From Liolophura sinensis (taxonomy: Eukaryota > Mollusca > Polyplacophora > Chitonida > Chitonidae), in contig NC_088303.1 of assembly GCF_032854445.1 (NCBI RefSeq), positions 28,625,265 to 28,689,264 on the forward strand: DNA of 64,000 nucleotides, in the 5' to 3' direction. The notes under the pieces were generated by a model. That model did not search any database, was not told the DNA's origin, and saw only the letters and a list, made by a program, of their open reading frames with translations. Below are positions 1 to 13,905 of the stretch, one piece after another; positions within the stretch are counted from its first letter, which is position 1, and every line of letters starts with the position of its first letter. A program made the position numbers and the translations under genes.

Positions 1-3000
1 TCGCTTGTTGGGACGAAGTTAATCACCCGTGAAATTCGCTGAAGATATTCCCAGCATGGTTGCCGACACACTAGGCCGATTTTTCCGTTGATCGTGGTCA
101 GTAGTATATGTTATATGACCTGGTAAACCATGTGACACAAACAAAATTTCACAGTTCAGCACGATTCCGTGTGGTTTGATTGGTCAGCTCGATCGTCTCG
201 ATCGCCTAAATTCGCTGGAGCGGACGGAGTGAAATCGCCGGAGTATTTTTTCGCTAGTATCTGACATGTTTGATACAAGCGAATTTCGGGGCGAATAAGA
301 TAGCCTGCGAAATATGCTCTAGCTCGCGAGGTGGATTTTTAGAAATTTATAAAATACGCCTGTTCGAACCAAAAAGTCAAAATACACACAAAAGTGTGTC
401 CACGGCTTTACGTTAAGCTGTGGATACTTCCCTCATACTTAAAACATGCTGGTTTTAAAATTTTACAATTTTGTCAAACATTTGGTTTTAGTAATTTCTC
501 TTCTCAAGCAAATGCAAATAAAGAAAAGAAAATACAAGCTGAATGTCATCTGCTCAGGTCGCAAGTTCAAATCCACAACTAGACGGTTTTACTGAGATCT
601 AGGCCCCGTTGTTCTAAACGGGTTTAACACTTAATAACCAGATTGAAGCCAAATCTTCAGTTTTGTTCTTAGCCTGAACAAAAAATTACATTACATTAAA
701 AATAAAACTGCTGCTGTTGTACTTTGACTTTGGAGAACTGGCTGCTGAGTTTGGCTAATATTTTAAATATAAAATATGACTTAATACCTGTATTAGATAA
801 TAGACATTCGAAGGACTGGCCCATCGGTTTATCTGCTATGTGTAATTGCGTAAGTGGTATACTTCTGAGCCGTGAAATACCAATCAAAACAAATAAAAAG
901 TTAAATAAATAATCTGAACAAACATTGGCCTCACGGTGCCAAGATCACAGGTCTATTCTGACTGTGCAATTTGAAGACCGAGTACTGAAATTAATCCCGG
1001 AATATCCCGCGTTACCTCGTTAATCACATTCTGTATCCTTGTGGATACTTGGTCTATTTATGACGACTGAAGAACGCTATAATCGAATGGCTTAGAGGTC
1101 AAAAATTTAAACCGGACTTCCTTTATATCCACAGGTGTTGAAGGATGTGATCAGGTGTGCTGGAAGTATTTACGTGTTTCACACCTATAAAGACTGACTC
1201 AAATATAGAAACTCCTTGACTGGGCAGTCAGTAAACTCTCGAGTTTTATAGGTTCTACCTTTTCCTTACGATTCCGGTGCGTGAAGAAAAGATGCTTTAG
1301 GGCATGCCTTCGTCATTTAACGGGCATGTGTATGTATCCTGTATAGGTGGAATAAAGAGAGCAAGTCTTGTTTCGTTTCTGAAGGAGCGAAGTATTGACG
1401 AACTCTGTGTGTCAGTCAAGCCTGGGTTAGACAAGTAACGAACACAAAGATCGATTGCTTCACTGTTACCGCCGGCTGCCTCGATCGGCTATCCCGACCG
1501 ATGACACCAGCTCCCACAAGACACCGTGGTCACGTGGTCGCCACTCTGTAGGCGGACTGGTTGAACATCAAAAGCGACCGTACTCCATTCGGAGACGGTT
1601 AGTTCTCGAGAAAGGTACGATTCTCGCCGCGCTCCACACCGTGTCCAAGTTTCACGTCGAAAATGTTCATTTTTTTAGAAAGTGTAGCAAGGCAGTTTCT
1701 AAAACGGTCGATCAGCACTGCAACTCAGACGGGACATGTTCACTCCGAAGCGGTAAAGGAAAACTGGGATTAACACCTTGTCCTTTCAATTCCAACAGGC
1801 TTTCCTCCCCTGAGATGAAAAAGGGCGATGCGAGTACATGCCGCGCGGCCTGAGCTGTGTCTGACAGCTTTAGAAAACGAGACTTCGCTGTGAGACTCGA
1901 TATTCACGTATACACAACACCATCCAAGTCTGACTGATCATTGCTCGGCAAATTTATATGGACCGCCAAACGTCTCCTCCGACTTTCTGACGCATACAAG
2001 ATCTCCGTGATCGTGAGTGAGCGAAGAGCCGTGAGGATTGGCACAAGAGCTTCTTCAAGTGGACTCCGTGCTTCTTAACAATCCTATAGAGATCGCATCA
2101 CACGGACGGGAATGAATTGTTAAACCCCAGGCTCGTGGCAGTAACTCTTTCGTCGATAAAGGGGGCCATTCATCTCTTTCTGACTGTCTTACCTGTCGCT
2201 CCAATTCCTTGGGATCTTAACTGTCTTCGACAGACTAGGCATCAACGCCTGTCCTTAAGGTAGGTTAGAGCATGTACTCTCTACTAATAGACTGCAAGTT
2301 CTAGACGCACTTGTGTCGCGCACTGTACGTTGTCAAAAGACTATTGTTCACTTAAAAACGTATGCGTTTGGATATATATCGCTAGGATCATTAGTCCAAA
2401 TGTAACTTTTTATGAAATAACAAAGGACAAATACTAAAGACGTCTTCCTATTTTACCATACTGCGATCTTGCGTTAAATTTACGACTTTTACATTTGCGA
2501 CCAAACTAGTGAAAGGCAAGGTCAATGTCATTTATCCGAAGTAATATCGAAATTTATCCTGATCTTTAATATGTCTTAAGATTAAGATCCCAGCTCTCCA
2601 ATTGGAGCATAACACATAATATCCTATTTCATCCAAAGTGATGTAGTTGATAATAAGTCGAAGAACTGTTATTTTTTCTTTTTCTTAGTGCCTTTATTGA
2701 CTTTACAATGAAATTGGGAAAATTCATCAGATACACACAAAAATTAAGAAGTAAGATGAAACATTAATAAGATAGTACAAGTAGTATTTGGCCGTCCCTG
2801 TATAAACTGTTTCCATGTGTTCTTTATTCGAGAATTGGTATATAAAATAAAACGTGAAAGTGTGCGTAATACAATAAAATTTTCGGCTACATATTTTAGT
2901 TCAATTTTGCATATATTTACTTGCATATAGTTTGAAAAAAACGTGACCAACTCATGGGACTTGATGTCTCACATGTTTCACCGTATGTATTTTTGAAAGT

Positions 3001-3564
3001 ATTTTAATAAATATTTGAAGCGATAGTCACGTAGACATGTACCCGTCTGATGATTATGGATGACACAATGCGCTGCAGACGATCAAGGTGTACAAAATTG
3101 GTTGTATTATATCCTACAATCACGACCTGTATGAGAGATAACCCTTCTGTTATCACAAAAATCATAACGGTCCTGGGAAATTAAATTGTATGAAGTGGGA
3201 AATAACTCAGATTAGGTTGTAGCGCTCTCCAGTACACGTTCGTCAATAACCGCATGGTGAACTTTCTGTATAAGTCGATCGAAATGCTAGTCTACGAAAA
3301 GGAACAAAAACGCTTGCTATTAATTTATATACTTGATTGATGTTTTGCACAGTACTCATTCGGGTACCCTGAATTATCCTTAAAGGCTCCCTTTCAATAA
3401 CGATTCCGCTTGGCTTAATCCGCCCAAAGTTCTAGGATGTATGGAAACCCAGCTGCCGAAGTATATGTCTACTGGCAATGCTACGTCATAATGGTATTCA
3501 TATTTTATCGGTTTACTGTTTTGCAATTATATTCACCTATATGAATGATGACGACATAATATTA
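1..3564. other. Intergenic DNA, no recognised gene
   Basis: I see no gene family here. The longest open frame is a 132-codon stretch at 1455-1853 (+) that begins with TTG. It has a mixed, arginine- and serine-rich composition, no known domain, no membrane segment and no clear splice sites, so it is probably fortuitous. A B-box-like motif near 551-563 (agttcaaatcc) has no matching A box upstream. The rest is AT-rich unique sequence. Confidence 0.5.
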
Positions 3565-3800
3565 CGATTTATTTGATTAGTGTTTTACGCCGTACTCAAG
3601 AATATTTCACTTATACGACGGCGGCATTATGGTGGGTGGAAGCCGGGCAGAGCCCAGGAGAAACCCACGACCATCCGCAGGTTGCTGTCAAACCTTCCAC
3701 GTACGGCCGGAGAGCAAGCCAGCATGAGCTGGACTTGAACTCACAGGGACCGCATTGGTGAGACCCTAATGACTCCTGGGTCATTAGGATGCCATTAAGG
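3565..3800 (-). mobile_element. tRNA-derived SINE copy (family 1)
   Basis: The plus strand starts with the reverse complement of the family tail (tgttttacgccgtactcaag). It continues through the central body and ends in the tRNA-like head (gagctggacttgaactcaca, a reversed B box). The same body recurs at 10.1, 17.0, 23.4, 30.9, 35.2 and 58.1 kb. The extreme head with the A box is degraded. SINEs are short non-coding retroelements copied by a partner LINE. Confidence 0.85.
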
Positions 3801-4154
3801 CCAAGTGTAGTCGTTCAAGTACACAGGTAAGTAACGGAATTGTTCTAAAGTAGATCCAGTACTCTACCAAACAAAGTCATCAGCTGTCTATTCACGTTGA
3901 AGTCATTGACATTGTAATGTGGCATGCGACTATTTTTGTTTGTAGTTAAAAATGGAAATATGTTTAGGGGAGAAAAATGTTCGAATTATAAAAGAACTTG
4001 TAAACTGTCTGTGATTTCCCATAGTACTTGAACAGTTTGGGGAAGAATGTCGTATATCAACATGATCAACTACGTGATATTGTCTTTTGATTCATATTTC
4101 CTACATCGTAATACTGAACAAGCATGTAACCGTTCTCCAACTGCTATGACTATA

Positions 4155-4362
4155 AGGATGTTTGGTAAGCGGACTCAGTTGTAAGGAGTGTCCACCCCTA
4201 TACGAAGTGCGGGTTCAAACCCCGATTCTTGGATTCGTTCGCTGCCATTGTTTTGGAAGCCTTGGTGGCAATAAGTGATCGCAGGTGCTTCGGTTCGGTA
4301 AAGACTACTTGCCTTTTCGCCAGTAAATGCAAGTGTAAAATGAATAAAAAGTAAATTCTTTT
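4155..4362 (+). mobile_element. Probable tRNA-derived SINE (different family)
   Basis: A good B box (gcgggttcaaaccccg, 4209-4224) lies about 40 bases after an A-box-like stretch (ggtaagcggactcagttgta). After it comes an unrelated body that ends in an A-rich tail (gaataaaaagtaaa). The body is unlike family 1. It could instead be a decayed tRNA gene fragment. Confidence 0.4.
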
Positions 4363-7300
4363 TTTTTCTACTCACAGTGTTGAGACTTCATATAGCAGTA
4401 GCATATTGCAGAGAATTCCTTTTAAAGACATCGAATGTCTTGAGCGTAGTTAAGAAATAAATCTCCATAAAGACATACTTTGCAACGCGCGTGGATAATA
4501 TTCAAGCTATATATGTATCTCTAAGCTCTGTGCGTAGCCAACCGTTGTTCCCCGGGCCCAGGCTTAGCATCGTCGCGGCCGAGAGTGTGGCGTCGAAAAG
4601 CCATTAGTATAAGTAGCCTCTTGGTGTAAGAAAACAGAGGTGAACGGAAAATACTCCTTCTGAAGGAGTAGGTTAGTACTGGCTTCAGCTCAGGAGCATT
4701 CTCCTCGGCTCTGGTGCCGCTGCGTACATGTATGCCTAGACTGATATTGGGCTTCTCTAGAATCTAGGTGTGGGTGGGGAAACAATTAATCCTTAATAAG
4801 CTGAAATATATCATCTGTGTGCAGAAGTTCTCAAACCCCCAGGGATGACAATGAGCTCTTGTATAATTGGTTTCTTCTTAAAGCAAGAGACAAAAGGATC
4901 AGCCATAGCACCAAACAAAAGACTCACCTCATTTAAAACTGTTACGTATTAAGCGATTTTCACATCTGTTGGAAGGGTTTCGTGGACGAACAACCGTATT
5001 CCGCAAATATGCCGTGGGTTTTACGCTAGACTCGTCTTTTCATATTTTGGGGGGGATTGCAATAGGTTTGTGTTGGTGGGAGGAGTGGAGGAGGGAGGGT
5101 AGGGGTGACATAATCTTACTTCATGCATAGGGCAAGACATCATACCATTCCTTGGCGGCTTGGTTGAGTGTCTGTTCGCAATTCTTCTGAAAATGCCAGG
5201 AATTATTACTCTAATACTTCCTGAACCAGCACCACATATCCTATGGCATTTGCTTGATTTATATTTTATGGTAATAAGGTAATAAGGGAGTAAATCTGTG
5301 TTTTCGATTTGTACCAATTTCCATGGGTAATGTATCGTCATTATATGAACCCTTGTATTCGGTACATACGTTTTAACAAACTAACCTTGTCGTGGCATTA
5401 CCAGACTAATATGGCATACAGCAATGTACCATATGCTATAACAGAATGCAATACAAATCACAATTTGGAATTGGACAAAAGGGTGAGGAAGAATGTCAGA
5501 TACGCCGCAATTTAAATCTTGTTTTGCTTATTAAAGTGCAGGTGGTACAGCTACATCAGTGCAGCTATATCAGTGCAGCCATTATTGCTACTTCATTTCT
5601 GCTGCGAACGCTAGACTGCAGGTGCTCTGTGGCTGTACGACATCCGTCATACGTAAGGTGTTCAATGCTAATGCCACAAATGCCACAATGCTGACCACAA
5701 ACCAGTAATCAATTGGTGTTCCAAAACAGAAAGGAAGTGCCTAAGCACGAATTCTGTGTATGTTGTTAAACTGGCAAATAACATATACAGGATCTTCGAT
5801 TACCGCACAGACGCACTTACCAAGCACTATCTACATTCTCCCTTGTATACATGTCAACACCAAGACCGGGATTTGAAAATGTTCCTCTATATTATGTACG
5901 GGTAAAGCTTATTTCTCAGTTAATGCAATGAATATTAAATACTCTATTCTGTGAAAACAGAAGGTAATGGTATCATCGCAGGCTCTATTTCAAAGCCACA
6001 CAGATGTTTAGATAAGAATTGCAACCGCTGGTGCATAATACTCTCCTGCCAATAAGTGCGAGAAAAAAAACCGCATGTCTCCCGTTGATTTATGGACTGT
6101 TGTCAATAATCCGTCCATCCTCTCTCTATTTTCCTCTCTTATTCCGTACAAGGCTATGTCATATATTTCCATACGTCATCATTTCAAGTGATTCATCTAA
6201 GGGTAATAGCATCTAATTGATAACTCTCCCTTTGACATAAAGCCTCAACAGCTAACAGTCCGTCTCCTCTCTAATGCTTAATTAATACGTCAGAATACAA
6301 AAATCGATCTGCGGTTTTAGGGTTAAAACTGAGCAAGTGCAAAATTCTCTCAGCATGCATAGCAGCCTGAGCCTTAATATACGATGAATTACTAATTTAA
6401 ACTCTAATAACTTCACAATAAATTACGTCGTGTTGCACCATTCCCAACAATGCCTGTTTATTGATCAGGAAACTCAATATTACCAGGTTACCATAGACGT
6501 ACTAAAAGTTTCCATGTTCAAAATTGAAGCGTAAATCTGCTGCAAGCTTGAATGCGGTCCCTTTGGATACCATACTATTAACAAATATGAGCTACCAAAA
6601 CAGCATTGGTGAGCTTGTGTAGGCGTTTTGTGCTTTTTGTGAATGACAATAAGTTATGCAAGCCATGATGCTGGTTCCAAACCATCTGTAAAGTGGCAAA
6701 ATCTTTTGATGAAACATACATACAAGTTTTCATCTCAATTCCATAAAATGTTACGGTCATCTTATTATTATTTTTTTGGAATCATAAATTCAGCTGTGTG
6801 TCAGACTGATATTTTACGTAGCCCCTAATGACTATAATACTTTTACGACGGTGGTCACGTTTACGTGTCTATCAGAACTGCCGAATCTCAAGAAACTCAA
6901 GCTCAGCGTACATGCATATACGCTAAGGAGCCTGAAGAACAGCACACGAATGAAGGTTCGAATTACTGGCCTGTCATGAAAGGAAACACTGCGTGAACAT
7001 ATATGTCTGTCGGCAGATATATAGAGAACACACGGCGTACGCAACGAGTGAACGAGGAACAAATGAAAATTAGATCACGCGTTCAATAAACTTGACGTAT
7101 TGAGTTACGAATTGACGACAAGCCAATGTCTGTAAATTAATTCCAGTTAATATAGTTCTAGAAACCGTTCAGGAACTCTGTGATTTCGGTGATAAAAATC
7201 ACGGCAGAATTTATTAGTGCTTGATAAGATGATTTAAGCCTAGTTTAAAATTTAATACCCTTGTGAACAACTGGCCACTGATACCGACGGATACTGTTGT

Positions 7301-7600
7301 CATGGACGGAGATGTGTTTGTGAGTTCCTTGCATTTCACCGTCAAGCGCTTCATTTGATTTAAAGAACATTTGCTTTCGATGTACAGTTTTTATACTGAT
7401 GAAATTTATGCCAATCCAGTGGCCTAAAACTAACTCGTAGGGGGTACCAAGAAACCCCTGCGACGCGGAGCAGAAAGTTCAGGTGACCAATCAAAACTTC
7501 GCATTATTTATATAACGTGTGGTTCATCGAAATTTACATCATCTTCTTTATATCACTGCAGCTCTTAAAAGTGTAGCTGTGTACAGTTAACACAGCTTTG
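4363..7600. other. Intergenic DNA, no recognised gene
   Basis: Only short, unconvincing open frames (up to 106 codons at 5021-5341 on the minus strand). There is a purine-rich stretch near 5045-5110 and a small duplication, cagtgcagctatat / cagtgcagccatta, near 5559-5585. Nothing here resembles a domain or RNA gene. Confidence 0.5.
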
Positions 7601-7712
7601 GTATGTGTGTATTTGTGTATATGTATGCGTGGGGTGTAACGTTGTGCTTAAGAATTTTTCAGTCATATGACGATGAGGAGTCACTGGTTAAGTGTACATG
7701 TATTGTGTCTTC

Positions 7713-8040
7713 TTGTGACAAGCTCAGATGCACTGTGGCCCATGTCAGGCTCAGATGCACTGTGGTCCATGACAAGCTCAGATGCACTGTGGCCCATGTC
7801 AAGCTCAGATGCACTGTGGTCCATGACAAGCTCAGATGCACTGTGGCCCATGTCACGCTCAGATGCACTGTGGCCCATGTCAAGCTCAAATGCACTGTGG
7901 TCCATGACAAGCTCACATGCACTGTGGCCCATGTCACGCTCAGATGCACTGTGGCCCATGTCAAGCTCAAATGCACTGTGGTCCATGACAAGCTCAGATG
8001 CACTGTGGCCCATGTCAAGCTCAAATGCACTGGGGTATAT
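7713..8040. repeat. 27-bp minisatellite, alternating subtypes
   Basis: About 12 units of 27 bp, each reading close to gatgcactgtggcccatg followed by tcaagctca. Two subtypes (gcccatgtca and tccatgacaa) largely alternate, giving a 54-bp higher-order period. Because 27 is divisible by 3, several frames on both strands stay open and give artificial 9-residue repeat proteins. No frame is preferred, so I read this as non-coding. Confidence 0.95.
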
Positions 8041-8700
8041 GCAGATACACTATTGTCCATGTCAAACACTGTGGTTCATGTCAAGCCCAGGTGCATTTTC
8101 GCCCATTTCAAACTCATGTAAATCAGATGTACTGTGGACCTTGTGAATCAGGTGCACTGTGGCCCATGTAAATCAGATGTACTGTGGTCCATCTAAATCA
8201 GATGTGCTGTGGTCCATGTGAATAAAATGTACTGTGGCCCATGTAAATCGGATGTACTGTGGCCCATGTAAATCGGATGTACTATGGCCTATGTGAGTCA
8301 GATGTACTGTGGCCCATGTAAATTACGTGTACTGTTGCAGATGTAAATCGGATGTACTTTGGCCTATGTGAGTCAGATGTACTGTGGCCCATGTAAATTA
8401 CGTGTACTGTTGCAGATGTAAATCAGATGTACTGTGGCCCATGCAAATCAGATGTACTGTGCCTATGCGTGTAAAATGTACTGTGGCCCATGTGAATCAG
8501 GTGCACTATGGTAGATGTAAATCAGACGTACAGTGGCCCATGTAAATCAGATGTACTGTTGCCCATGTAAATGTTGTGCGACCAAGTAAATAAGAGGCTC
8601 CATGACCCATGTAAATAAAAGGTTTCATAACCCATGTAAATAAGATGTTCCGTGACCCATGTGAATAGGAGGTTCCGTGACCCACGAAAAGAAACTTTCT
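8041..8700. repeat. 25-bp minisatellite, diverged continuation
   Basis: This continues the 27-bp array with units close to gatgtactgtggcccatg + taaatca (25 bp). The difference from the 27-bp unit is a 2-bp deletion in the spacer plus substitutions. About 17 units run to about 8545. Beyond that, more diverged units (gttccgtgacccatgtgaat) fade out near 8700. The phase change stops the long open frames of the neighbouring block. Confidence 0.9.
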
Positions 8701-10089
8701 GTGGCATATGCAATCTAATTAATATCGTAAGATATGTGAAATCATGCTCACTGAGGCCCATGTAAAAAGACGTGCAGTGGGCAAGCACCAGAGGTTCTGT
8801 GACCCTCATGGCGGAAATTCCAATGTGACAACTATTGTGAAATATGCACTGTCAGCTTGAAGATAGCTACAATTTGGTTTTCAAATAACCAAGGGTGCAA
8901 TGTGATCCTGTCACAGTAACAGTAAAACGACAGATATGTACACATTCCGATCGACTTAAGGTATATAGAGACATATCCAAAGGAAAAAATAATATACGTG
9001 TAAAATGTTTCATTTATGAATTTATGAACCATGTCCCATTTGGATAAAAAAATTTTTTATCCGTATGGTTTTCCCCCATTCATCTAGATAATGGTCCGGT
9101 TAAAGATTTGGTTAAGAACTTGGTTAAAGATTTGACATTTTAATGTGAGATATTCTGCGTGTGTGTGTTCGTGATTGCCATTACCCGTGTCATTTGCATG
9201 ATACATTAATGTAGTAAAGATTTCCATAAAAGATAAAAGGCGAGAAAGCCATTGCGTCATTCAAGATACAATCAAGAACATGTGGGCATCGATTAATAAT
9301 TTGCATTTTCTTTAGTATGTCTAAAGTTCTTACTTTGGCATGACTAGACCTTTGATTTAAATCTAAGCGTGTTTTCTTACACACCCTTACAGAAACAACG
9401 TTCCGTAACTGACAGGCACAAGACGGGTTTTCATAAGCGACGGCTAACACATACAGACACCTCTTCCCTGTATTTATTCTTGTTTGATATCCGAGCCGAG
9501 TAGAACGATAAGAGAACCTCCAGTCGCCCATTAATTGCAGGTTTTCATCGTGGAATTACCATGCCACGATGTAATAACCAAGAACACATTGCAAGGTCCC
9601 TGGCATAGGGCTATGTAAGATCAATGGAACAAATGGAATGACGCAAGAGAGTTGTTGCCCATCATAAAGTTGTTTATGTTCATACTACAATTTCTTAGTG
9701 AGAAGTATGGAGTCTGAGTGAACTTGACTTATAAGTCAGTGTTTCTCCCCTCTAAAATCAATACGGCGCAGGAATTTACACAGGCACTTAGGCAGATTGG
9801 TGAGGCCCAAACAACTCTCCTTATATGAAGGTAGAAATACTGGATTTCGTCATTTCTCTTTGCTGGCCTGTGTGATATTACAATCAAATTGCACTCATCT
9901 GGAATATAAAGTTACATTTAAAAAAATGATTTGTCAGTGTAGAATTTTTCCACGAAGAGCTGTTAAAATATACAGACACTATTCCAATAAAACAAGTGAT
10001 TTGAGTCATACTTTCTGTTTATTTCTTCTTTTAAAGCATTTTCATAAATAAAGAAACAATTAAGATTATGTAAAATTTTATTTAAGTGT
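8701..10089. other. Intergenic DNA, no recognised gene
   Basis: AT-rich with no domain-bearing frame. There is a minor direct repeat at 9097-9135, where gttaaagatttg, gttaagaacttg and gttaaagatttg follow one another. The 113-codon minus-strand frame at 9190-9531 has no recognisable features. Confidence 0.5.
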
Positions 10090-10222
10090 CGCAGCCTACG
10101 GATGGTCGTGGGTTTTACCTGGGCTCTGCCCGGTTTACTCTCACCACAATACTGACCACCATCGTTTAAGTGAAATATTCTTGAGTACGGCGTATAACAT
10201 CAATAAAATAAATACATAAATT
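10090..10222 (+). mobile_element. SINE family 1 fragment (3' half)
   Basis: Matches the 3' body and tail of the copy at 17.0 kb: tacggatggtcgtgggtttt, then gaaatattcttgagtacggc, then an imperfect aataaaataaataca tail. The tRNA-like head is missing, as expected of a 5'-truncated insertion. Confidence 0.85.
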
Positions 10223-13200
10223 TATGTGTAAGTTACGGACTTTGACAAATAACAGATGGAAAGGGGAATGAAAAATAAACTAGGACAATATAGGAAAATT
10301 TAGTGGATTAAATTTATGCGTGCAATAAAATCCTTCCAAGAAGCAACAAGGTTGGGGAAGAAAAAAATAATTTTTCAAGATGTGTATTTAAAAGACGCAT
10401 TGCTGGCTCTGCAGATCAAATTATTTAGAAAGTACTGGACGAAATGCACAATTCAAACTGCACTTCTGAAGATTTTAATAACTGGGGGTTAAAGAACGTG
10501 GGAATGTCTAGCGTAAATTTTGTTCATTGATTTCTCAATATGCTACGCAAGCTTGATTTGCCCCTCTACACAAGTTTGTATTTTCAATTCCTCACAGTTA
10601 TGTGCTGAATTCCAATTTTATTCTGATTTCAAAAATCAATATGACATACATATTTTTTTTCAATAGATGAAGCAAGTAATTTCAGTGCCTTGCGTTGTTG
10701 GACATAATGTATCTGTAAAGTAGGGTATGATGAAAGTGCGTGCAGATTTTTTCTGTTTGATCTTATCTGGGAAATTGAAAAAAAGAATCTCTTTGTATAT
10801 TTTGAGAAAATATGAGAATTTGTATTCCTTAACACCGATGTTAAATATACGTCGAAACACGACAGGGAGATTAAAAAATAGGTGGTGTTATATATCAGCT
10901 CATGTTTGTAGTGAGTGTAATCAGAGGATATCGGCATACAGTAATTGACTGCGCGCCTTCTGTTTCCTGACGCCAACTGGTATGTTTAGGGGTTTAGGGG
11001 GTCGGGGTAAGGCCGGAGAGCTTTCCCGTACTGCACAGCTTGAACGGCTTTTTCATCCCGCTCTGGAGATGATTATATATAGGAAAGCAGCATCAGTATC
11101 ACGCGGATATTGAGTTATGATTTACAGTGGGAACCGAGCTTGTCTCGCTAACCAAGCCAACACACTCATCACATAGTCATTATACAGCCAACAATTCACG
11201 CTCGATAGTTACAATTTTTACCGTTATACCAACAGATGTTCACAACAGATCTCCACCAATTCTGACAACAATACAAATTGTCGATTCATCGCTGGGGCCG
11301 TGGCAAAAGCACTGCTTGTCACAGTCTATAATCATGAACCGCCCTCCAGAATCAGTAGCTTGTGAGATTCACGCCAAGGGAGTCTCCTGAGGAGGAGCAT
11401 TCCACCCACAAATAAGCGTGCTGACAGGAACAAAGGTTCTAATACCTTTGCACAGCGAGAAATAATCTGAATGAGAAGTCTCAGTAAGAACATGTGATTT
11501 GAATTCCAAGCAAACCTTAGAGAAACACGCGATCTATAATTCTCATCATCGCTAAAACGTTCTCTTTCTTTCATTTTTTTTCCAAGCAGACACTAAGGGC
11601 ATATATAGCTATTGAAAACAGAAACATAATATAATAAACATATATAACACTATGTGCTGCATTTCAAGCAATAGTACATTGTTATGCAGCTAAACAAATA
11701 GGCCCTACGCGGTGATTTAAGAATTTAAGTGCATTTTTACTCCCTGAGTGGACAAAAGACACTCATCAATAAAGATTTTGTAACATTGATTCTACAAATG
11801 TTTTATGCGGGGAAAGTGTAGGGTTGGTAACAGCGCTCATGAAGAGTTACCTGGGGTTGTATTTTACCGAGTTCCTTTGTCGGATTACATTGTTTCCTGG
11901 AGGGCTTGGACGACTGATGATCTGTAAGTTTAAATAGAACGAGCAAGTGCACACACTTAACCAATAAAGGCATTTAAAAACGCGACAGTTGTCTCACCAC
12001 AATAAAATTAACTTATCATACACAGATGTCAAAGAATTATATTACACAACTGTGAAAATCCAGCACAAGCTTTTACGTCTCGTATTTATTGCGTTGCTGG
12101 CCTGTGTAGTGAAGGCAATATATAATTTAAAATATTGATCAAAAGAAAAAAAAACGATATGCCGCCACTAATTCATGCTCTGTACCTACTTAGCGCTACA
12201 AATTGTTACACTGAATGTTTCAAAATTTAGCAGGAAGTAAACACTTTGCTAAACCTATCCATTCATTGTGGAAACAATTAAGCAACTGCGATAATAGGGT
12301 GTGGCAGGTATATACCATTGAGGCATAAGTGAATAACGATGTTCTCGCAAATTGTTGGGTGATGCTACATGCTTTGCCAGATGAATTTAAAAACGCAGAG
12401 CATCGAAAACTTTCACCAGTTTGCTTTCAGAGATACGAAATACAAGTACATGTATAAACGCTAAAACATTGTACATGTTAAACAGGCCAGGATGACTTGA
12501 AATTACTAGTATAAGGAATGCCTTGTTGAGAATCATTTCGGAAGCCTAAGTATAGCCGCAACATATATCTATGTATATGAGAAAGGACTGATGGAGATAC
12601 ATCCTGCATACACGAAAAATTAATCGCATTTATTCCGGAGGAGACTTATTGTGTTATCGCTGTTGACAGTACACCATCCGTCGTCGAATGGATTGCAGGA
12701 TTTGGCAGGAGGAAATCCTTTAGACTCCCATGTAAGTACTCATTCTGGTCAGGTACAATTACGGCATTAACTATTGTGCAATTCCGTTCAATTTCAGTAC
12801 AGTTCAATTCATTGCTGAGCTGCTTTTTCATTCCTGATTAGAAATTGTGGCATAAGTACGCCCACTCGCACATATATGTACAGCTTGTGACAGCACTTCG
12901 AAGAATGGCTAAATAAAAAACATTATTAAGAGCCGAACGCGTGATAGTGAACATTTCCTTAATTAGGTTTCATTATAGAGTTACATTTGGGTTTACAGAA
13001 AACATAGACGGTCGATGGTTTACTCCAATTCAACCACATAATTAACATGAGAGCCGTAAAATCAGTGAAAAATTCTTGCACACGACGTTAACAACCAGTG
13101 GAATAAATAAATACATGGTGTTTAATGTATGCCGGCATTTACGACGACGCAATTATGTATTGCCGAACAGCTTACCGTCAGAACAATGCTACCTTTATTT

Positions 13201-13584
13201 TAACAACAACATTTTAACAGCATTATAAATCCGGATGCCGAAATTAACGCTGGGCATCAAACTAGTAAATTTTCACCCAAAACTGTTTCCACCAAAATTT
13301 AAAAAAAAAAAAAAAACTCGGTTTCACGTCACTGATATCCAGCATAATTAATATGTTTTGTATGTCCACCAAATATTAGCACAAGCCTTAATTTGGCATC
13401 ATATGTTGGAGTTCAAGAATCTATTAAAAGAATAGTAACAGTTTCTGATTTAATTTTATAGTGGTTTAATACTGTCTTCTAGGGGAAACACCATGTATTG
13501 CCGGACAAAATACCTAAGGATGACGACTCATATGTCAGCAAAGCGTTATTTTGGCGGGGTTATATACATGACAAAAAGGAACTG
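10223..13584. other. Intergenic DNA, no recognised gene
   Basis: No convincing coding region. The 115-codon minus-strand frame at 10629-10976 overlaps other open frames on both strands in low-complexity AT-rich DNA. A poly-A run lies near 13298-13316. Confidence 0.5.
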
Positions 13585-13905
13585 GAATTGTAATACAACA
13601 TCCAGTCAGCGTTATGCTGGTTTAGAATGTATTTATATGCCGATTTGCATTACAACAGTCCATTATTGTACTTGAGTCTTAGTGGACTTGAATGGAAACA
13701 CTTTGCATATATGCATTACAGCAATCCATTATTGTAGTGTCTGAGACTAGAATTATATATGCATGTATGCATTACAACAACGAATTTTTGTGACGTCACA
13801 CTGGACTAAGGTGAAATATTATGGGGATATATGCATGAAAATAACATATTTTGTATAGCTACGCTCGACTAGAATGAATTTTTAAGGCGTTTGTGCATGT
13901 GCTAG
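13585..13905. repeat. Degenerate ~62-bp tandem repeat
   Basis: Five to six diverged units. The best landmark is gcattacaacagtccattat at 13647, 13713 and 13769, followed by weaker copies at 13833 and 13895. Spacing is 56-66 bp. The units share a following 'actagaat' or 'ggacttgaat' block. Divergence is high, so this is an old array. Confidence 0.65.

Noticed and set aside
551-563. tRNA gene suggested by a B-box-like agttcaaatcc
   Set aside because: No A box at the right distance and no cloverleaf arms.
1455-1853. 132-codon frame as a gene
   Set aside because: TTG start, no domain, no splice signals and no support from neighbours; length alone is not persuasive in 64 kb.
7603-8146. Open frames of 172 and 159 codons (+) and 136 codons (-) encoding 9-residue repeats, resembling a repetitive secreted protein
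   Set aside because: The 27-bp unit keeps several frames on both strands open, none is favoured, and the frames end where the period changes to 25 bp. No start context or splice sites support a gene.
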